A stretch of DNA of 64,000 bases. Source: Anaeromyxobacter diazotrophicus (GTDB lineage Bacteria > Myxococcota > Myxococcia > Myxococcales > Anaeromyxobacteraceae). The position numbers and the translations under genes were made by a program. Positions within the stretch are counted from its first letter, which is position 1; every line of letters starts with the position of its first letter. The notes beneath the pieces are model-generated. The model had not been told where the DNA came from, did not search any database, and saw only the letters and a list, made by a program, of their open reading frames with translations. Where the stretch lies: NCBI RefSeq assembly GCF_013340205.1, contig NZ_BJTG01000004.1, positions 434,001 to 498,000 on the forward strand, read 5' to 3'. Positions 18,032-26,515 of this stretch are shown here, piece after piece.

Positions 18032-18187
18032 CTAGGCGGCCTCGCGCTCGGCGGCGGCGCGCGCCGCCTCGTCGAGCGCCGGCTGCACCTCGCCCAGGAA
18101 CCAGGCGTCGAGCAGCTCGTCCAGCTCCTTCACCAGGTCGTCGAGCTCGAGCTCGTCGGTGAGGTCGGGGATCGCGGGCGTCGTCAT
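18032..18187 (-). CDS. Very small acidic protein, second of a coupled pair
   Basis: A 51-residue acidic protein (DLTDELELDDLVKELDELLDAWF, then an Ala/Glu-rich helix); most residues could form one amphipathic helix. Its ATG shares a base with the TGA of the upstream small gene (TGATG), and GAGGAGG lies just before it inside that gene. This tight coupling and the good ribosome site argue for real expression. No family is recognised. An antitoxin-like or antagonist protein wrapping its basic-tailed partner is one idea, not shown. Confidence 0.6.
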   Translation of the reverse strand: MTTPAIPDLTDELELDDLVKELDELLDAWFLGEVQPALDEAARAAAEREAA

Positions 18188-18372
18188 CACAGCTCCTCCT
18201 CGAACCACCGCCGGAGCGCCTCGCGGATGCGGCGCGACGCGGGGTTCAGGACGTGCGGCGTGGGGCGGGGCAGCTCGGCGTGGTCCTGGAGGGGCAGCTC
18301 CCGCGGCGTGAACTCCGCGGTGCGCGTCGAGACCGACGGCCTCGATTGCTCGGCGACCTGCGTGCCACCCAT
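18187..18372 (-). CDS. Small protein, first of a coupled pair under a palindromic operator
   Basis: A 61-residue protein: polar, Pro-rich N-terminal two-thirds and a charged C-terminal helix (ASRRIREALRRWFEEEL). AGGAGG stands six bases before ATG 18372. A sigma-70-like promoter and a 22-bp palindrome lie directly upstream, so expression is probably repressed until an inducer or condition appears. It overlaps the second small gene by one base. No known domain is recognised, and no modifying enzymes sit nearby that would support a peptide natural product. Confidence 0.62.
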   Translation of the reverse strand: MGGTQVAEQSRPSVSTRTAEFTPRELPLQDHAELPRPTPHVLNPASRRIREALRRWFEEEL

Positions 18373-18388
18373 CCCGCCACCCTCCTGC

Positions 18389-18410
18389 CCGATATCGCGT
18401 GCGATATCGG
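18389..18410. promoter_or_regulatory. 22-bp palindromic operator
   Basis: Perfect 10-bp arms CCGATATCGC and GCGATATCGG around GT. It covers the expected transcription start of the two small genes, as a repressor site would. It is one of the most A/T-rich and most symmetrical elements in the window. The cognate regulator is not obvious among neighbours. Confidence 0.7.
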
Positions 18411-18414
18411 AGCC

Positions 18415-18442
18415 GGTGTAGCACGGGTCCCTGACGCGTCAA
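18415..18442 (-). promoter_or_regulatory. Promoter of the small-gene pair
   Basis: On the minus strand TTGACG (18442-18437) is followed 16 bases later by TACACC (18420-18415). The start point would fall at about 18408, inside the palindrome. The -35 matches consensus well and the -10 moderately. Confidence 0.55.
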
Positions 18443-18563
18443 GAAATCGGCCGGCCGCCCTCGCCGCCGGGGCGGGGCGAGGGCGGCCGGGAAGAGGCCG
18501 GGGCTGGCGCCGGCGGTCAGCGCCGCGCCGGGCTTCACTCGGCGGACGCCAGGCGCCGCGCGC

Positions 18564-19316
18564 TCACCGATTGCCGCCCGCGACCTGGAGCGTCTCGCCC
18601 GTGATCCACCCGGAGTCGTCCGACGCCAGGAAGACCGCGACCGGGCCCATGTCCTTGGGCTGCCCGATCCGTCCGAGCGGGGTCTCGGCCTCGACCTTCT
18701 TCCGGAACTCGCCCTGGTCGAAGCCCGCGGCGCGGACGCCCTCCGTCTCGACCATGCCAGGGTTGAGCGCGTTCACGCGGATCTTCCGCGGCCCGAGCTC
18801 CGTCGCGAGCACCCGCGTGACCGCGTCGACCGCCGCCTTGGTCGCGCTGTACACGGACGTGTTGGCCAGGGCCGTGCTGCCGGCGACCGAGCCGATGTTG
18901 ATGACGCTGCCGCCTTCCGGAGAGAAGTGCTTCACCGCCTCCCGCGTGCTGAGGAGGAGGCCGAGGACGTTCACGTCGAAGTGCTTGTGAAAGTGCTCGG
19001 TCGTCACGTCCTCGAGCCCCGCGAACTCGTAGACGCCGGCGTTGTTGACGAGGACGTCGACGCGGCCGAACGCGCGCTTCGCCTCCGCGAAGAGCCGCTG
19101 GATGTCCTCGAGCTTCGCCACGTTCGCCTGCACCGCGAGGCCCTGGCCCCCGTTGCGGACGATCTCGGCGACGACCCGCTCGGCGCCGGCCCGATCGGTG
19201 GCGTAGTCGACGACGACGGCGGCGCCCTCGGCCGCGAGGTGCCCGGCGATGGCCGCACCGATCCCCTTGGACGCTCCGGTGACGACCGCGACCTTCCCCT
19301 TCAGCTTCTGCGACAT
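18564..19316 (-). CDS. SDR-family NAD(P)-dependent oxidoreductase
   Basis: A 250-residue classical short-chain dehydrogenase. Cofactor motif TGASKGIG at about residues 13-20, NNAG near 90, catalytic Ser in NIGSVAGS and YSATK near 155-159. It resembles FabG/glucose-dehydrogenase-like enzymes, but its position opposite a TetR regulator suggests an inducible stress or detoxification enzyme rather than fatty-acid synthesis. ATG 19316 follows AAGGAG; the longer frame upstream runs through the operator and is not used. Confidence 0.9.
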   Translation of the reverse strand: MSQKLKGKVAVVTGASKGIGAAIAGHLAAEGAAVVVDYATDRAGAERVVAEIVRNGGQGLAVQANVAKLEDIQRLFAEAKRAFGRVDVLVNNAGVYEFAGLEDVTTEHFHKHFDVNVLGLLLSTREAVKHFSPEGGSVINIGSVAGSTALANTSVYSATKAAVDAVTRVLATELGPRKIRVNALNPGMVETEGVRAAGFDQGEFRKKVEAETPLGRIGQPKDMGPVAVFLASDDSGWITGETLQVAGGNR

Positions 19317-19337
19317 GTCGTGCTCCTTGGTGATGTT

Positions 19338-19355
19338 GTGTACCGCCCGGTACAC
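19338..19355. promoter_or_regulatory. TetR-type operator 1
   Basis: Perfect palindrome GTGTACCG-CC-CGGTACAC in the region between the SDR and TetR genes, 22 bases before the SDR start. The inner half-sites TGTACC and GGTACA are 4 bases apart, the same spacing as site 2. Confidence 0.7.
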
Positions 19356-19391
19356 GTAAGGAGCGGGCTCCCCGCGGCGCAAGCGAATTGC

Positions 19392-19411
19392 TGTACCCTT
19401 AGGTATATAAT
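19392..19411 (+). promoter_or_regulatory. TetR-type operator 2 overlapping a -10 box
   Basis: TGTACC-CTTA-GGTATA (19392-19407) repeats the half-sites of operator 1 with one mismatch and identical 4-base spacing. It overlaps a perfect TATAAT (19406-19411) for the TetR gene, indicating autoregulation. A good -35 is not visible. Confidence 0.62.
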
Positions 19412-19431
19412 CCCCGGAGGAGGACCGCCGG

Positions 19432-20019
19432 ATGGCACGCCCGCGCATGTTCGACGTGGATGAGGCCCTGGATCGCGCGCTGCGCGTGTTCTGGCGGAAG
19501 GGCTACGAGGGGACCTCGCTCGCGGACCTCACGAAGGTCATGCGGATCAACCGGCCGAGCCTGTACGCGGCGTTCGGCAACAAGGAAGGGCTCTTCCGCA
19601 GGGCGCTCGACCGCTACGCCGAGGGCCCGGCGGCCTTCGCGCGCGAAGCGCTCGCCGCGCCGACGGCCCGCGCCGTGGTGGAGCGCCTCTGGAGCGGGAC
19701 CATCGATCAGCTGACCGATCCTCGCACGCCGCGCGGCTGCCTCCTGGTGCAGGGGGCGCTGGCCTGCGGGGACGCGGCCGAGTCCATCCGGCGGGAGCTC
19801 GCGGCCCGCCGGTCGGCGGGCGTGGCGGCGCTGCGCGAGCGGTTCGAGCGCGCCGTGGCCGAGGGGGATCTGCCCGCCGGCGCGGATCCCGAAGACCTCG
19901 CCCGCTTCGTCGCCGCGGTCACCCACGGCATGTCGGTCCAGGCCGCCGGCGGCGCGGGCCGCGACGAGCTCGAGCGCGTGGTGCGGATGGCGCTCCGAGC
20001 GTGGCCGGCGCCGGGGTGA
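19432..20019 (+). CDS. TetR/AcrR-family transcriptional repressor
   Basis: A 195-residue regulator. The N-terminal HTH (about residues 20-50) has the family phrase GTSLADLTKVMRINRPSLYAAFGNKEGLF, and the remainder is an all-helical ligand-binding domain. The PRGCLLVQGALACGD segment is typical of the subgroup that controls divergent oxidoreductase genes. GGAGGAGG precedes ATG 19432. The two operators between it and the SDR gene support joint repression of both; the inducer is unknown. Confidence 0.9.
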   Translation: MARPRMFDVDEALDRALRVFWRKGYEGTSLADLTKVMRINRPSLYAAFGNKEGLFRRALDRYAEGPAAFAREALAAPTARAVVERLWSGTIDQLTDPRTPRGCLLVQGALACGDAAESIRRELAARRSAGVAALRERFERAVAEGDLPAGADPEDLARFVAAVTHGMSVQAAGGAGRDELERVVRMALRAWPAPG

Positions 20020-20104
20020 AGCCGAAACGGACAAGCCGGCCGGCCAGTTCCTGTCGGTGTACGATGACGTGACCTGAAGTCATATCCCGCAGAAGAGGCG
20101 GACG

Positions 20105-20452
20105 ATGAGAGCACTCCTCACTTCGCTACTCTTGACCAGCCCTGGCGTCGTCCTTGCGGCACACCCGGACTGCACTGGAGTGGAGCGTTGGCCAGCCAGC
20201 ATGGCCTTCGTTCACCTGAAGAACGCGGGGATGACGGACAACGAACGTCTCGATGTCAGCAAGACACGCGTCGCTCGCGTCGCTTCCGAGAAGATCGGGA
20301 AGGACCTGTACCGACAGGTTCACAAGGTGCGCTTCACCGAGAAGTCCGGCTCGACCATCGATGTCATCACGGCGAGCGATGGTTCGAGCCAAGAGTGCTC
20401 GATCGGCGGCGTCGAGGTCTACGTGATCGCTCGCCAGCTTGGCCCGAACTGA
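20105..20452 (+). CDS. Small secreted protein, unknown, atypical composition
   Basis: A 115-residue protein with a signal peptide (MRALLTSLLLTSPGVVLAA). The mature part holds two cysteines (one in HPDCTGVERW, one in SSQECSIGGVEVYV) that could form a disulfide, and a beta-rich C-terminal half. Codons use A and T in third positions far more than neighbouring genes do, pointing to recent acquisition. It lies on the 3' side of a tRNA gene. Family and role are not recognised. Confidence 0.6.
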   Translation: MRALLTSLLLTSPGVVLAAHPDCTGVERWPASMAFVHLKNAGMTDNERLDVSKTRVARVASEKIGKDLYRQVHKVRFTEKSGSTIDVITASDGSSQECSIGGVEVYVIARQLGPN

Positions 20453-20576
20453 ACGCGCAACCCGTCGGTGCTCGGGCGGTACGGCAAGACTCGTCGAAAC
20501 CGAGCAAGCCTCGGTCCCCTCGAGGCTCATCCGAGGCAGATCGTCAGGGATTTCGGAGGCGTTACAGCGGAAGTGT

Positions 20577-20653
20577 TGGTGGTGAGGGGGAGAATCGAAC
20601 TCCCGACCTAGGGATTATGAGACCCTCGCTCTAGCCGACTGAGCTACCTCACC
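20577..20653 (-). tRNA. tRNA-Met (anticodon CAT)
   Basis: Minus-strand cloverleaf with acceptor stem GGTGAGG/CCTCACC, D arm GCTC...GAGC, anticodon loop CTCATAA, T arm GGGAG-TTCGATT-CTCCC and an encoded CCA (20577-20579). The anticodon stem has a U-U at its last pair. CAT could also mark tRNA-Ile2, but the acceptor stem lacks the C4-G69/C5-G68 pairs recognised by TilS, and it is not initiator-like. Elongator Met is preferred. Confidence 0.85.
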
Positions 20654-20780
20654 GGGACCGCCGGAGCGGCGGTTTATAGGTCGCCGCGCCGGGGCTGTCA
20701 ACGCAGGGAGTGACCGCAGCCTGCGCTCCCCGGCGCGTTCGCCTACACTACCCGGGCTCGCTTCGAGCAGGAGGTGACGC

Positions 20781-22550
<1,770 letters not shown>

Positions 22551-22666
22551 GTCAGCCGCCCGCCCGCCCGTCCGCGTGGCCTCGACGGGTTGCGGCGCGG
22601 CGCCGCGCTCGCCATCTCTTCCGAGCCCGGCTCCGCCCGGGCACACCGAAGGAAGGGAGCTCCACC

Positions 22667-22870
22667 ATGACCCAGCTGTTCCGCGCCCTCTCGGCGCTCG
22701 CGCTGCTCGCCGTCGCGGCGCCGGCGCTGCCGTGCGGCGACAAGCAGACGAGCGCGTCCAACGAGCCGAGCGCCTCGGCGCAGAAGAAGCAGGCGGTCGC
22801 GAAGTCGGACGCCGCGAAGAAGGCCTCCGCCAAGGAGAAGGCGGCGCAGGCGAAGACCGCGACGAACTAG
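22667..22870 (+). CDS. Small secreted Ala/Lys-rich protein
   Basis: A 67-residue protein. Residues 1-20 are a clear signal sequence (ALSALALLAVAAPALP), followed by Cys at about 23 and a low-complexity Lys/Ala/Ser tail predicted to be disordered or helical. The residue before Cys is Pro, so a lipobox is doubtful. A GGAAGGGAG site precedes ATG 22667. No family is recognised. Basic tails like this are common in small periplasmic or polysaccharide-binding proteins of this phylum, but a function cannot be assigned. Confidence 0.6.
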   Translation: MTQLFRALSALALLAVAAPALPCGDKQTSASNEPSASAQKKQAVAKSDAAKKASAKEKAAQAKTATN

Positions 22871-22885
22871 GACCCAGCGCGGGGC

Positions 22886-23161
22886 TCAGCGCGGCGGCGC
22901 GCCGCGCTGGCCCCCGGCGGGCTCGTCGTCGCCGCTCTCGTCGACGAGCCCGAGGTGCTGCAGGAGCTCGAGCTGTTGCAGCTCGTCGAGGTGATCGATC
23001 ACCTCCTGGTCGGGATCCGGCGCCTGGCCGCCGTCCTGCCCGCCGCCGTCTGCGGCGCCGGGGCCGCCGTCCCGAGCGCCGCCGGGCTCTCCGGGCGCGG
23101 CCCGCGCCAGGGCGGTCAGCGCCGAGAGCGCGGCCGCCACCAGCGCCGCGCGGCCCCGCAT
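22886..23161 (-). CDS. Small secreted acidic protein, last gene of ECF operon
   Basis: A 91-residue protein with a signal peptide (about residues 1-21), a Gly/Asp-rich linker and the segment DQEVIDHLDELQQLELLQHLGLVDE, a single acidic helix. Its ATG shares a base with the stop of the beta-barrel gene (TGATG). The phrase VxxHLDELE also occurs at the end of the anti-sigma factor in the same operon, hinting at a shared binding surface. No known family. Confidence 0.62.
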   Translation of the reverse strand: MRGRAALVAAALSALTALARAAPGEPGGARDGGPGAADGGGQDGGQAPDPDQEVIDHLDELQQLELLQHLGLVDESGDDEPAGGQRGAPPR

Positions 23162-24786
23162 CAGAACGCCACCACGTCGCACCCGACCACCACCTTGGTG
23201 ATGGTCGCGCGGCCGGCGAAGAAGTCGCCCGGGAAGAGCGCGTCCGCCTCGGCCAGGAGCGTCAGCCAGCCGGCCGGCGACCAGGTGAGCTCCAGGTCCG
23301 CCTCCGGCCCGTACACGCGGCCGCCGAAGGGCCCCGCCACCGGGGCAACGAGGTAAGCCGCGCGCGCGTCGACCCCGAAGGCCGGCGCGGGCTCCCAGGA
23401 CGCGTTGAGCCCGGGGGCGATCACCCCGCGCGCGTTGACCCCGGGCGCCGTCGCCTGGCGCGCGGCGAAGGTCTCCGCCACGCCGCCGTTGAAGAAGATG
23501 TTGGTGTCGGTGATGAACGGCGCGACGCCCAGGAACCCGCCGTACCGCGCCGGCTCGCCGAGGCGCGCCTTCTCGGCGGGCGGCGCGTCGCCGGAGAGGT
23601 AGAGGAAGAAGCCGCCGAAGCGCCAGGCGTCGCCGACCGGCGCGGCGACGCGCAGGTGCGCCAGCTGGCCGAAGAGCGCGTTCGTCCGGTACCGGGTGGC
23701 GGTCCGCACCAGGGTCGGCGAGAGCTCGGTGAGCGTGACGTCGGGGATGGTGAGCTGCCCGAAGGCGAGCGCCGCCGTCCAGTCGAGCTTGACGCGCCCG
23801 AGCGACAGGCTCCCGCTCGTCCCGGCCCACCCCACGTCGGCGTCGCCGGTGAAGGGACGGTCGAGCTGCAGCGCCACGAGCCGGCTCTCGTACGCGAACG
23901 CCGGCGTGCCGGGCGCGAGGCCGGCGAGCCGCACCGCGCCCGGCTCGGAGAGGCTGCCCCGGAACAGCTCCACGAGCTCGCTCGAGCGGTCCCGGAAGAA
24001 GGCGGCGAAGAGGCCGGCGTGCTCGAAGAGCGACGGCAGGTAGTCGGCGCGCACCGCGAGGAGGGCCGAGCTCCAGCCGGCGCCGGACGGGAGGTCGCGC
24101 GAGGGGTAGAAGAGCGACGCCCCGAGCTCCCACGACGGCCCGAGCGCGCCGAGGTCGAAGGTGGCCTCGGCGCCGGTGCCCCAGTCGTCGTGGACGAACC
24201 CGTCGGCGACGGTGAAGCGCTTGCGGCCCACGCGGACGAGCGCGAAGTCGTTCCGGCCCAGGACCGCGCCCACCCAGGCCTGCCGCAGGAGGAGCGTCCC
24301 CCGGAGCTCGTCCTCGAACGGTCGGCCGTTCGAGGCGAGCTGCGCCGGCATGAGCCGCACCTCGTCGAGGGCGAACGCCGGCAGCCGGCCGTTCACGAAA
24401 ACGTTGCACTTGCCGCTGCCGCGCTGGGCGAGGCCGGTGGGGGAGGAGGCGAGGGTGGCGAAGCACACCTCGGCGCGGGCCGGGAACGCCTGCCCGCGCA
24501 GCTCGCCGGTGTCGGCCTGGAGGGCCCAGCGGAGCGCGCCCTGGCGCCCCTCGGCGCCGGCCGAGACGAGCGCGGAGGGGTAGGCGTCCGAGCCCTGCGG
24601 CCGCAGGTAGGGGCCGGCGGCGAAGGCCTGCCGCGCGGGGTCGAAGAGGAGCGACGGGCTCGGCAGGTTCTCGCGGTCGGTGTAGCGGCCGTGCAGGACG
24701 AGCGAGAAGCGCAGGTCGCCGTCGTCGGCGCGGGCGCCGGCGGCCGAGACGAGCAGCGACAGGACCGCGACGGCGGTGGCGCGCAC
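23161..24786 (-). CDS. Predicted outer-membrane beta-barrel protein
   Basis: A 541-residue protein with a signal peptide (cleavage after AGARA, about residue 20). Alternating hydrophobic/polar strands bounded by aromatic residues run to a C-terminal phrase ending in Phe (VVVGCDVVAF), the usual barrel-insertion signal. Aromatic-girdle segments such as WELGASLFYPSRDLP and GGFFLYLSGD recur. Two cysteines near residues 108 and 126 could form an extracellular disulfide. No porin family is recognised. It follows DUF3106 and the ECF pair, so it is probably part of an envelope-stress or surface regulon. Confidence 0.8.
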   Translation of the reverse strand: MRATAVAVLSLLVSAAGARADDGDLRFSLVLHGRYTDRENLPSPSLLFDPARQAFAAGPYLRPQGSDAYPSALVSAGAEGRQGALRWALQADTGELRGQAFPARAEVCFATLASSPTGLAQRGSGKCNVFVNGRLPAFALDEVRLMPAQLASNGRPFEDELRGTLLLRQAWVGAVLGRNDFALVRVGRKRFTVADGFVHDDWGTGAEATFDLGALGPSWELGASLFYPSRDLPSGAGWSSALLAVRADYLPSLFEHAGLFAAFFRDRSSELVELFRGSLSEPGAVRLAGLAPGTPAFAYESRLVALQLDRPFTGDADVGWAGTSGSLSLGRVKLDWTAALAFGQLTIPDVTLTELSPTLVRTATRYRTNALFGQLAHLRVAAPVGDAWRFGGFFLYLSGDAPPAEKARLGEPARYGGFLGVAPFITDTNIFFNGGVAETFAARQATAPGVNARGVIAPGLNASWEPAPAFGVDARAAYLVAPVAGPFGGRVYGPEADLELTWSPAGWLTLLAEADALFPGDFFAGRATITKVVVGCDVVAF

Positions 24787-24813
24787 GCGCAGGATTGTAG
24801 CCCGGGCACGGCT

Positions 24814-25326
24814 TCAGCGGCGGAGGCGCTCGCGCCGCTCCTGCCGCCACCGCTCGCGGGCGGTCTCGCGCTCCGCCGGCGACATGTCGCGCCACCGGCG
24901 CAGGTTGTCGAGGTAGCGCGCCCGCTCCTGGGGCGGCGCCCGCAGGATCTCCTGGAAGGCGGCGCGCAGTTGCGCGCGCCGCTCGGGCGGCAGCTCGCGC
25001 CAGCGCGCGAAGCGCTGCAGGATGGCCTGGCGCTCCTGCGGCGGCAGCGCCTGGAAGGCGCGCCAGCGGCGCTCGACCTCGGCCCGCCGCTCCGGCGGCA
25101 GCGCGCGGAGCCGCTCGAGCCGCAGCTCGAGCCGGGCCTTCTCGTCGTCGGGCAGCCCCTTCCACTGCTCGTACCGCTCGCGCAGCGCCTGCTTCTCCGC
25201 CGGCGAGAGCTGCTCCCAGCGGGCGCGGGCGTCCCCGCCCGCGGAGGGGGCCGCCTGCGCCAGCGTGCGCGCCGGGCCGGCGAGGCTCGCGGCCAGCGCG
25301 AGCGCCGCGAGGAGGCGCGCGCTCAC
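24814..25326 (-). CDS. DUF3106 protein
   Basis: A 170-residue secreted protein. After a signal peptide (about residues 1-24) come five or more repeats of the pattern W-x2-LPPE+R-x3-(L/R)R, the hallmark of DUF3106. The repeats are Arg/Glu-rich helices, and the C-terminus is very basic. Proteins of this type are often encoded after an ECF sigma and anti-sigma pair and may sense or scaffold in the periplasm; the mechanism is unknown. GTG 25326 overlaps the anti-sigma stop. Confidence 0.82.
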   Translation of the reverse strand: MSARLLAALALAASLAGPARTLAQAAPSAGGDARARWEQLSPAEKQALRERYEQWKGLPDDEKARLELRLERLRALPPERRAEVERRWRAFQALPPQERQAILQRFARWRELPPERRAQLRAAFQEILRAPPQERARYLDNLRRWRDMSPAERETARERWRQERRERLRR

Positions 25327-25793
25327 GGCCGGCCCTCCAGCTCGTCGAGGTGCGCCACCACCTCGGCGTCCTCGCTCGTCTCGACCGCGCCGACGCTCGC
25401 CACCACCTCGTAGCTCTCGAGGAGGTCGAGGTGCTCGGCCAGCGCGCGCTCGTGGCTGCGCTGCCGGCTGGTCGTGACCACGAGCAGGGTCGCCGCGGCC
25501 GCGGTGGCGAGCGCGGGCGCCGCCCAGCGCCAGGTGAGCCAGTCGCGCAGGCCGGGGCGCGCGCCGCGGGCGCCGCGCTCGGCGGCGAGCCGCGCGTAGA
25601 AGCGCTGCTCGAAGGCGGCGGAGGGAGCCGGGGCGGCGGGCAGGCGCGCCAGCGCGGCGAGCGCGCCCGCGAGCCGGTCGCGCGCGGCCCGGCACTCGCC
25701 GCACGCGGCGAGGTGCGCCTCGACCGCCGCGCGCTCCGCCGGCGCGAGGGCGCCGTCGAGGTAGGCGGTGAGCTCGTCCAGGGCGTGCTTCAC
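25323..25793 (-). CDS. Anti-sigma factor with zf-HC2 domain
   Basis: A 156-residue membrane protein. The N-terminal anti-sigma zinc finger is visible as EAHLAACGECRAARDRL (His-x3-Cys-x2-Cys), followed by a linker, one transmembrane helix (about residues 90-106) and a roughly 50-residue periplasmic tail ending VVAHLDELEGRP. It would hold the ECF sigma factor from the overlapping upstream gene inactive until an envelope signal arrives. Its start overlaps the sigma stop. Confidence 0.88.
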   Translation of the reverse strand: MKHALDELTAYLDGALAPAERAAVEAHLAACGECRAARDRLAGALAALARLPAAPAPSAAFEQRFYARLAAERGARGARPGLRDWLTWRWAAPALATAAAATLLVVTTSRQRSHERALAEHLDLLESYEVVASVGAVETSEDAEVVAHLDELEGRP

Positions 25794-26386
25794 GGCGCGA
25801 CCTCCTCGGCCGAGGTGTAGGGCGCCAGCGCCGCGGCGGCGGCCACCGTGGCGCGGTGCACCAGGGACTTCACGGCCGGGACGGTGGTCTCGAGCACCGC
25901 CGCGACCTCCTCGTACGGCATCCCTTCGAGCCGCCCCAGCACGAAGGCGGCGCGCTGCTTCTCCGGCAGGCGGGCCAGGAGCAGGTCGACGGCGCGGCCC
26001 AGCGCCCGCCCGGCGGCGTCCTCCTCGGGGGTCGCGGCGACGCCCGGCAGCGCGTCGGGATCGACCGGCTCCAGCGCCCCCTCCCCGCCGTCCTGCACCG
26101 CGCGCCGCCCCGCGTACTCGCCCCGGCGGAGCTCGTTCAGGCAGTGGTTCGAGGCGATCCGGTAGAGGAACGTCTTGAAGCGCGCCGTCGGCTGGTAGCG
26201 CGCCGCGTTGCGGTGGACCTTGAGGAAGACGTCCTGCGCCAGCTCCTCGGCGCGGGCCTGGTCACGGACGAAGTGGTGGCAGAAGGAGACCATGGGGCGC
26301 GCGTACTTCTCGAAGAGGCTCCGGAAGGCCCGCTCGTCGCCGCCCTGGAACGCCACCATGAGCGCGGCGTCGGGGTCCGAGGCCAT
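25790..26386 (-). CDS. ECF-type RNA polymerase sigma factor
   Basis: A 198-residue group IV sigma factor. Region 2 (DERAFRSLFEKYARPMVSFCHHFVRDQARAEELAQDVFLKV, about 16-60) and region 4 (LARLPEKQRAAFVLGRLEGMPYEEVAAVLETTVPAVKSLVHRA, about 138-180) are clear. A Pro/Gly-rich 40-residue linker separates them. First gene of a five-gene operon with anti-sigma, DUF3106, beta-barrel and small secreted protein. The promoter it recognises cannot be identified from one site. Confidence 0.93.
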   Translation of the reverse strand: MASDPDAALMVAFQGGDERAFRSLFEKYARPMVSFCHHFVRDQARAEELAQDVFLKVHRNAARYQPTARFKTFLYRIASNHCLNELRRGEYAGRRAVQDGGEGALEPVDPDALPGVAATPEEDAAGRALGRAVDLLLARLPEKQRAAFVLGRLEGMPYEEVAAVLETTVPAVKSLVHRATVAAAAALAPYTSAEEVAP

Positions 26387-26429
26387 TCGGATCCTCTAAC
26401 ACGGCCGCGGCCCGCAGGTTGCGCCGAAC

Positions 26430-26449
26430 CCCCCGCGCCGGCGCGGGGG
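26430..26449. repeat. GC-rich palindrome before ECF operon
   Basis: A 20-bp perfect palindrome (CCCCCGCGCC and GGCGCGGGGG). It lies between the sigma-factor start and the terminator of the next gene. It may be an operator or a secondary hairpin of that terminator. Confidence 0.4.
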
Positions 26450-26460
26450 CGCCAAAGACG

Positions 26461-26493
26461 CGCGCGCCCCCGGGGAGACCCCGGGGGCGCGCG
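26461..26493 (-). terminator. Strong hairpin terminator
   Basis: Perfect 15-bp stem, CGCGCGCCCCCGGGG at 26461-26475 and its complement at 26479-26493, with a 3-base loop. On the minus strand it is followed by GTCTTTGG. It lies 22 bases after the lipoprotein gene stop and isolates that gene from the ECF operon. Confidence 0.8.
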
Positions 26494-26515
26494 GTGCCGC
26501 GGGAGCTCGGCTCGG

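Noticed and set aside
18032-18372. RiPP precursor peptides
   Set aside because: No double-Gly leader, no Cys/Ser/Thr-rich core, and no modification or export enzymes nearby.
18032-18538. 168-codon frame covering the second small gene
   Set aside because: It would cross the promoter and operator out of frame with the first small gene; the coupled ATG at 18187 is far better supported.
20020-20580. Attachment site at tRNA-Met
   Set aside because: No displaced copy of the tRNA 3' end and no integrase gene can be seen in the flanking sequence.
20577-20653. tRNA-Ile2 with CAT anticodon
   Set aside because: The acceptor stem lacks the C4-G69 and C5-G68 pairs that TilS recognises; elongator Met fits better.
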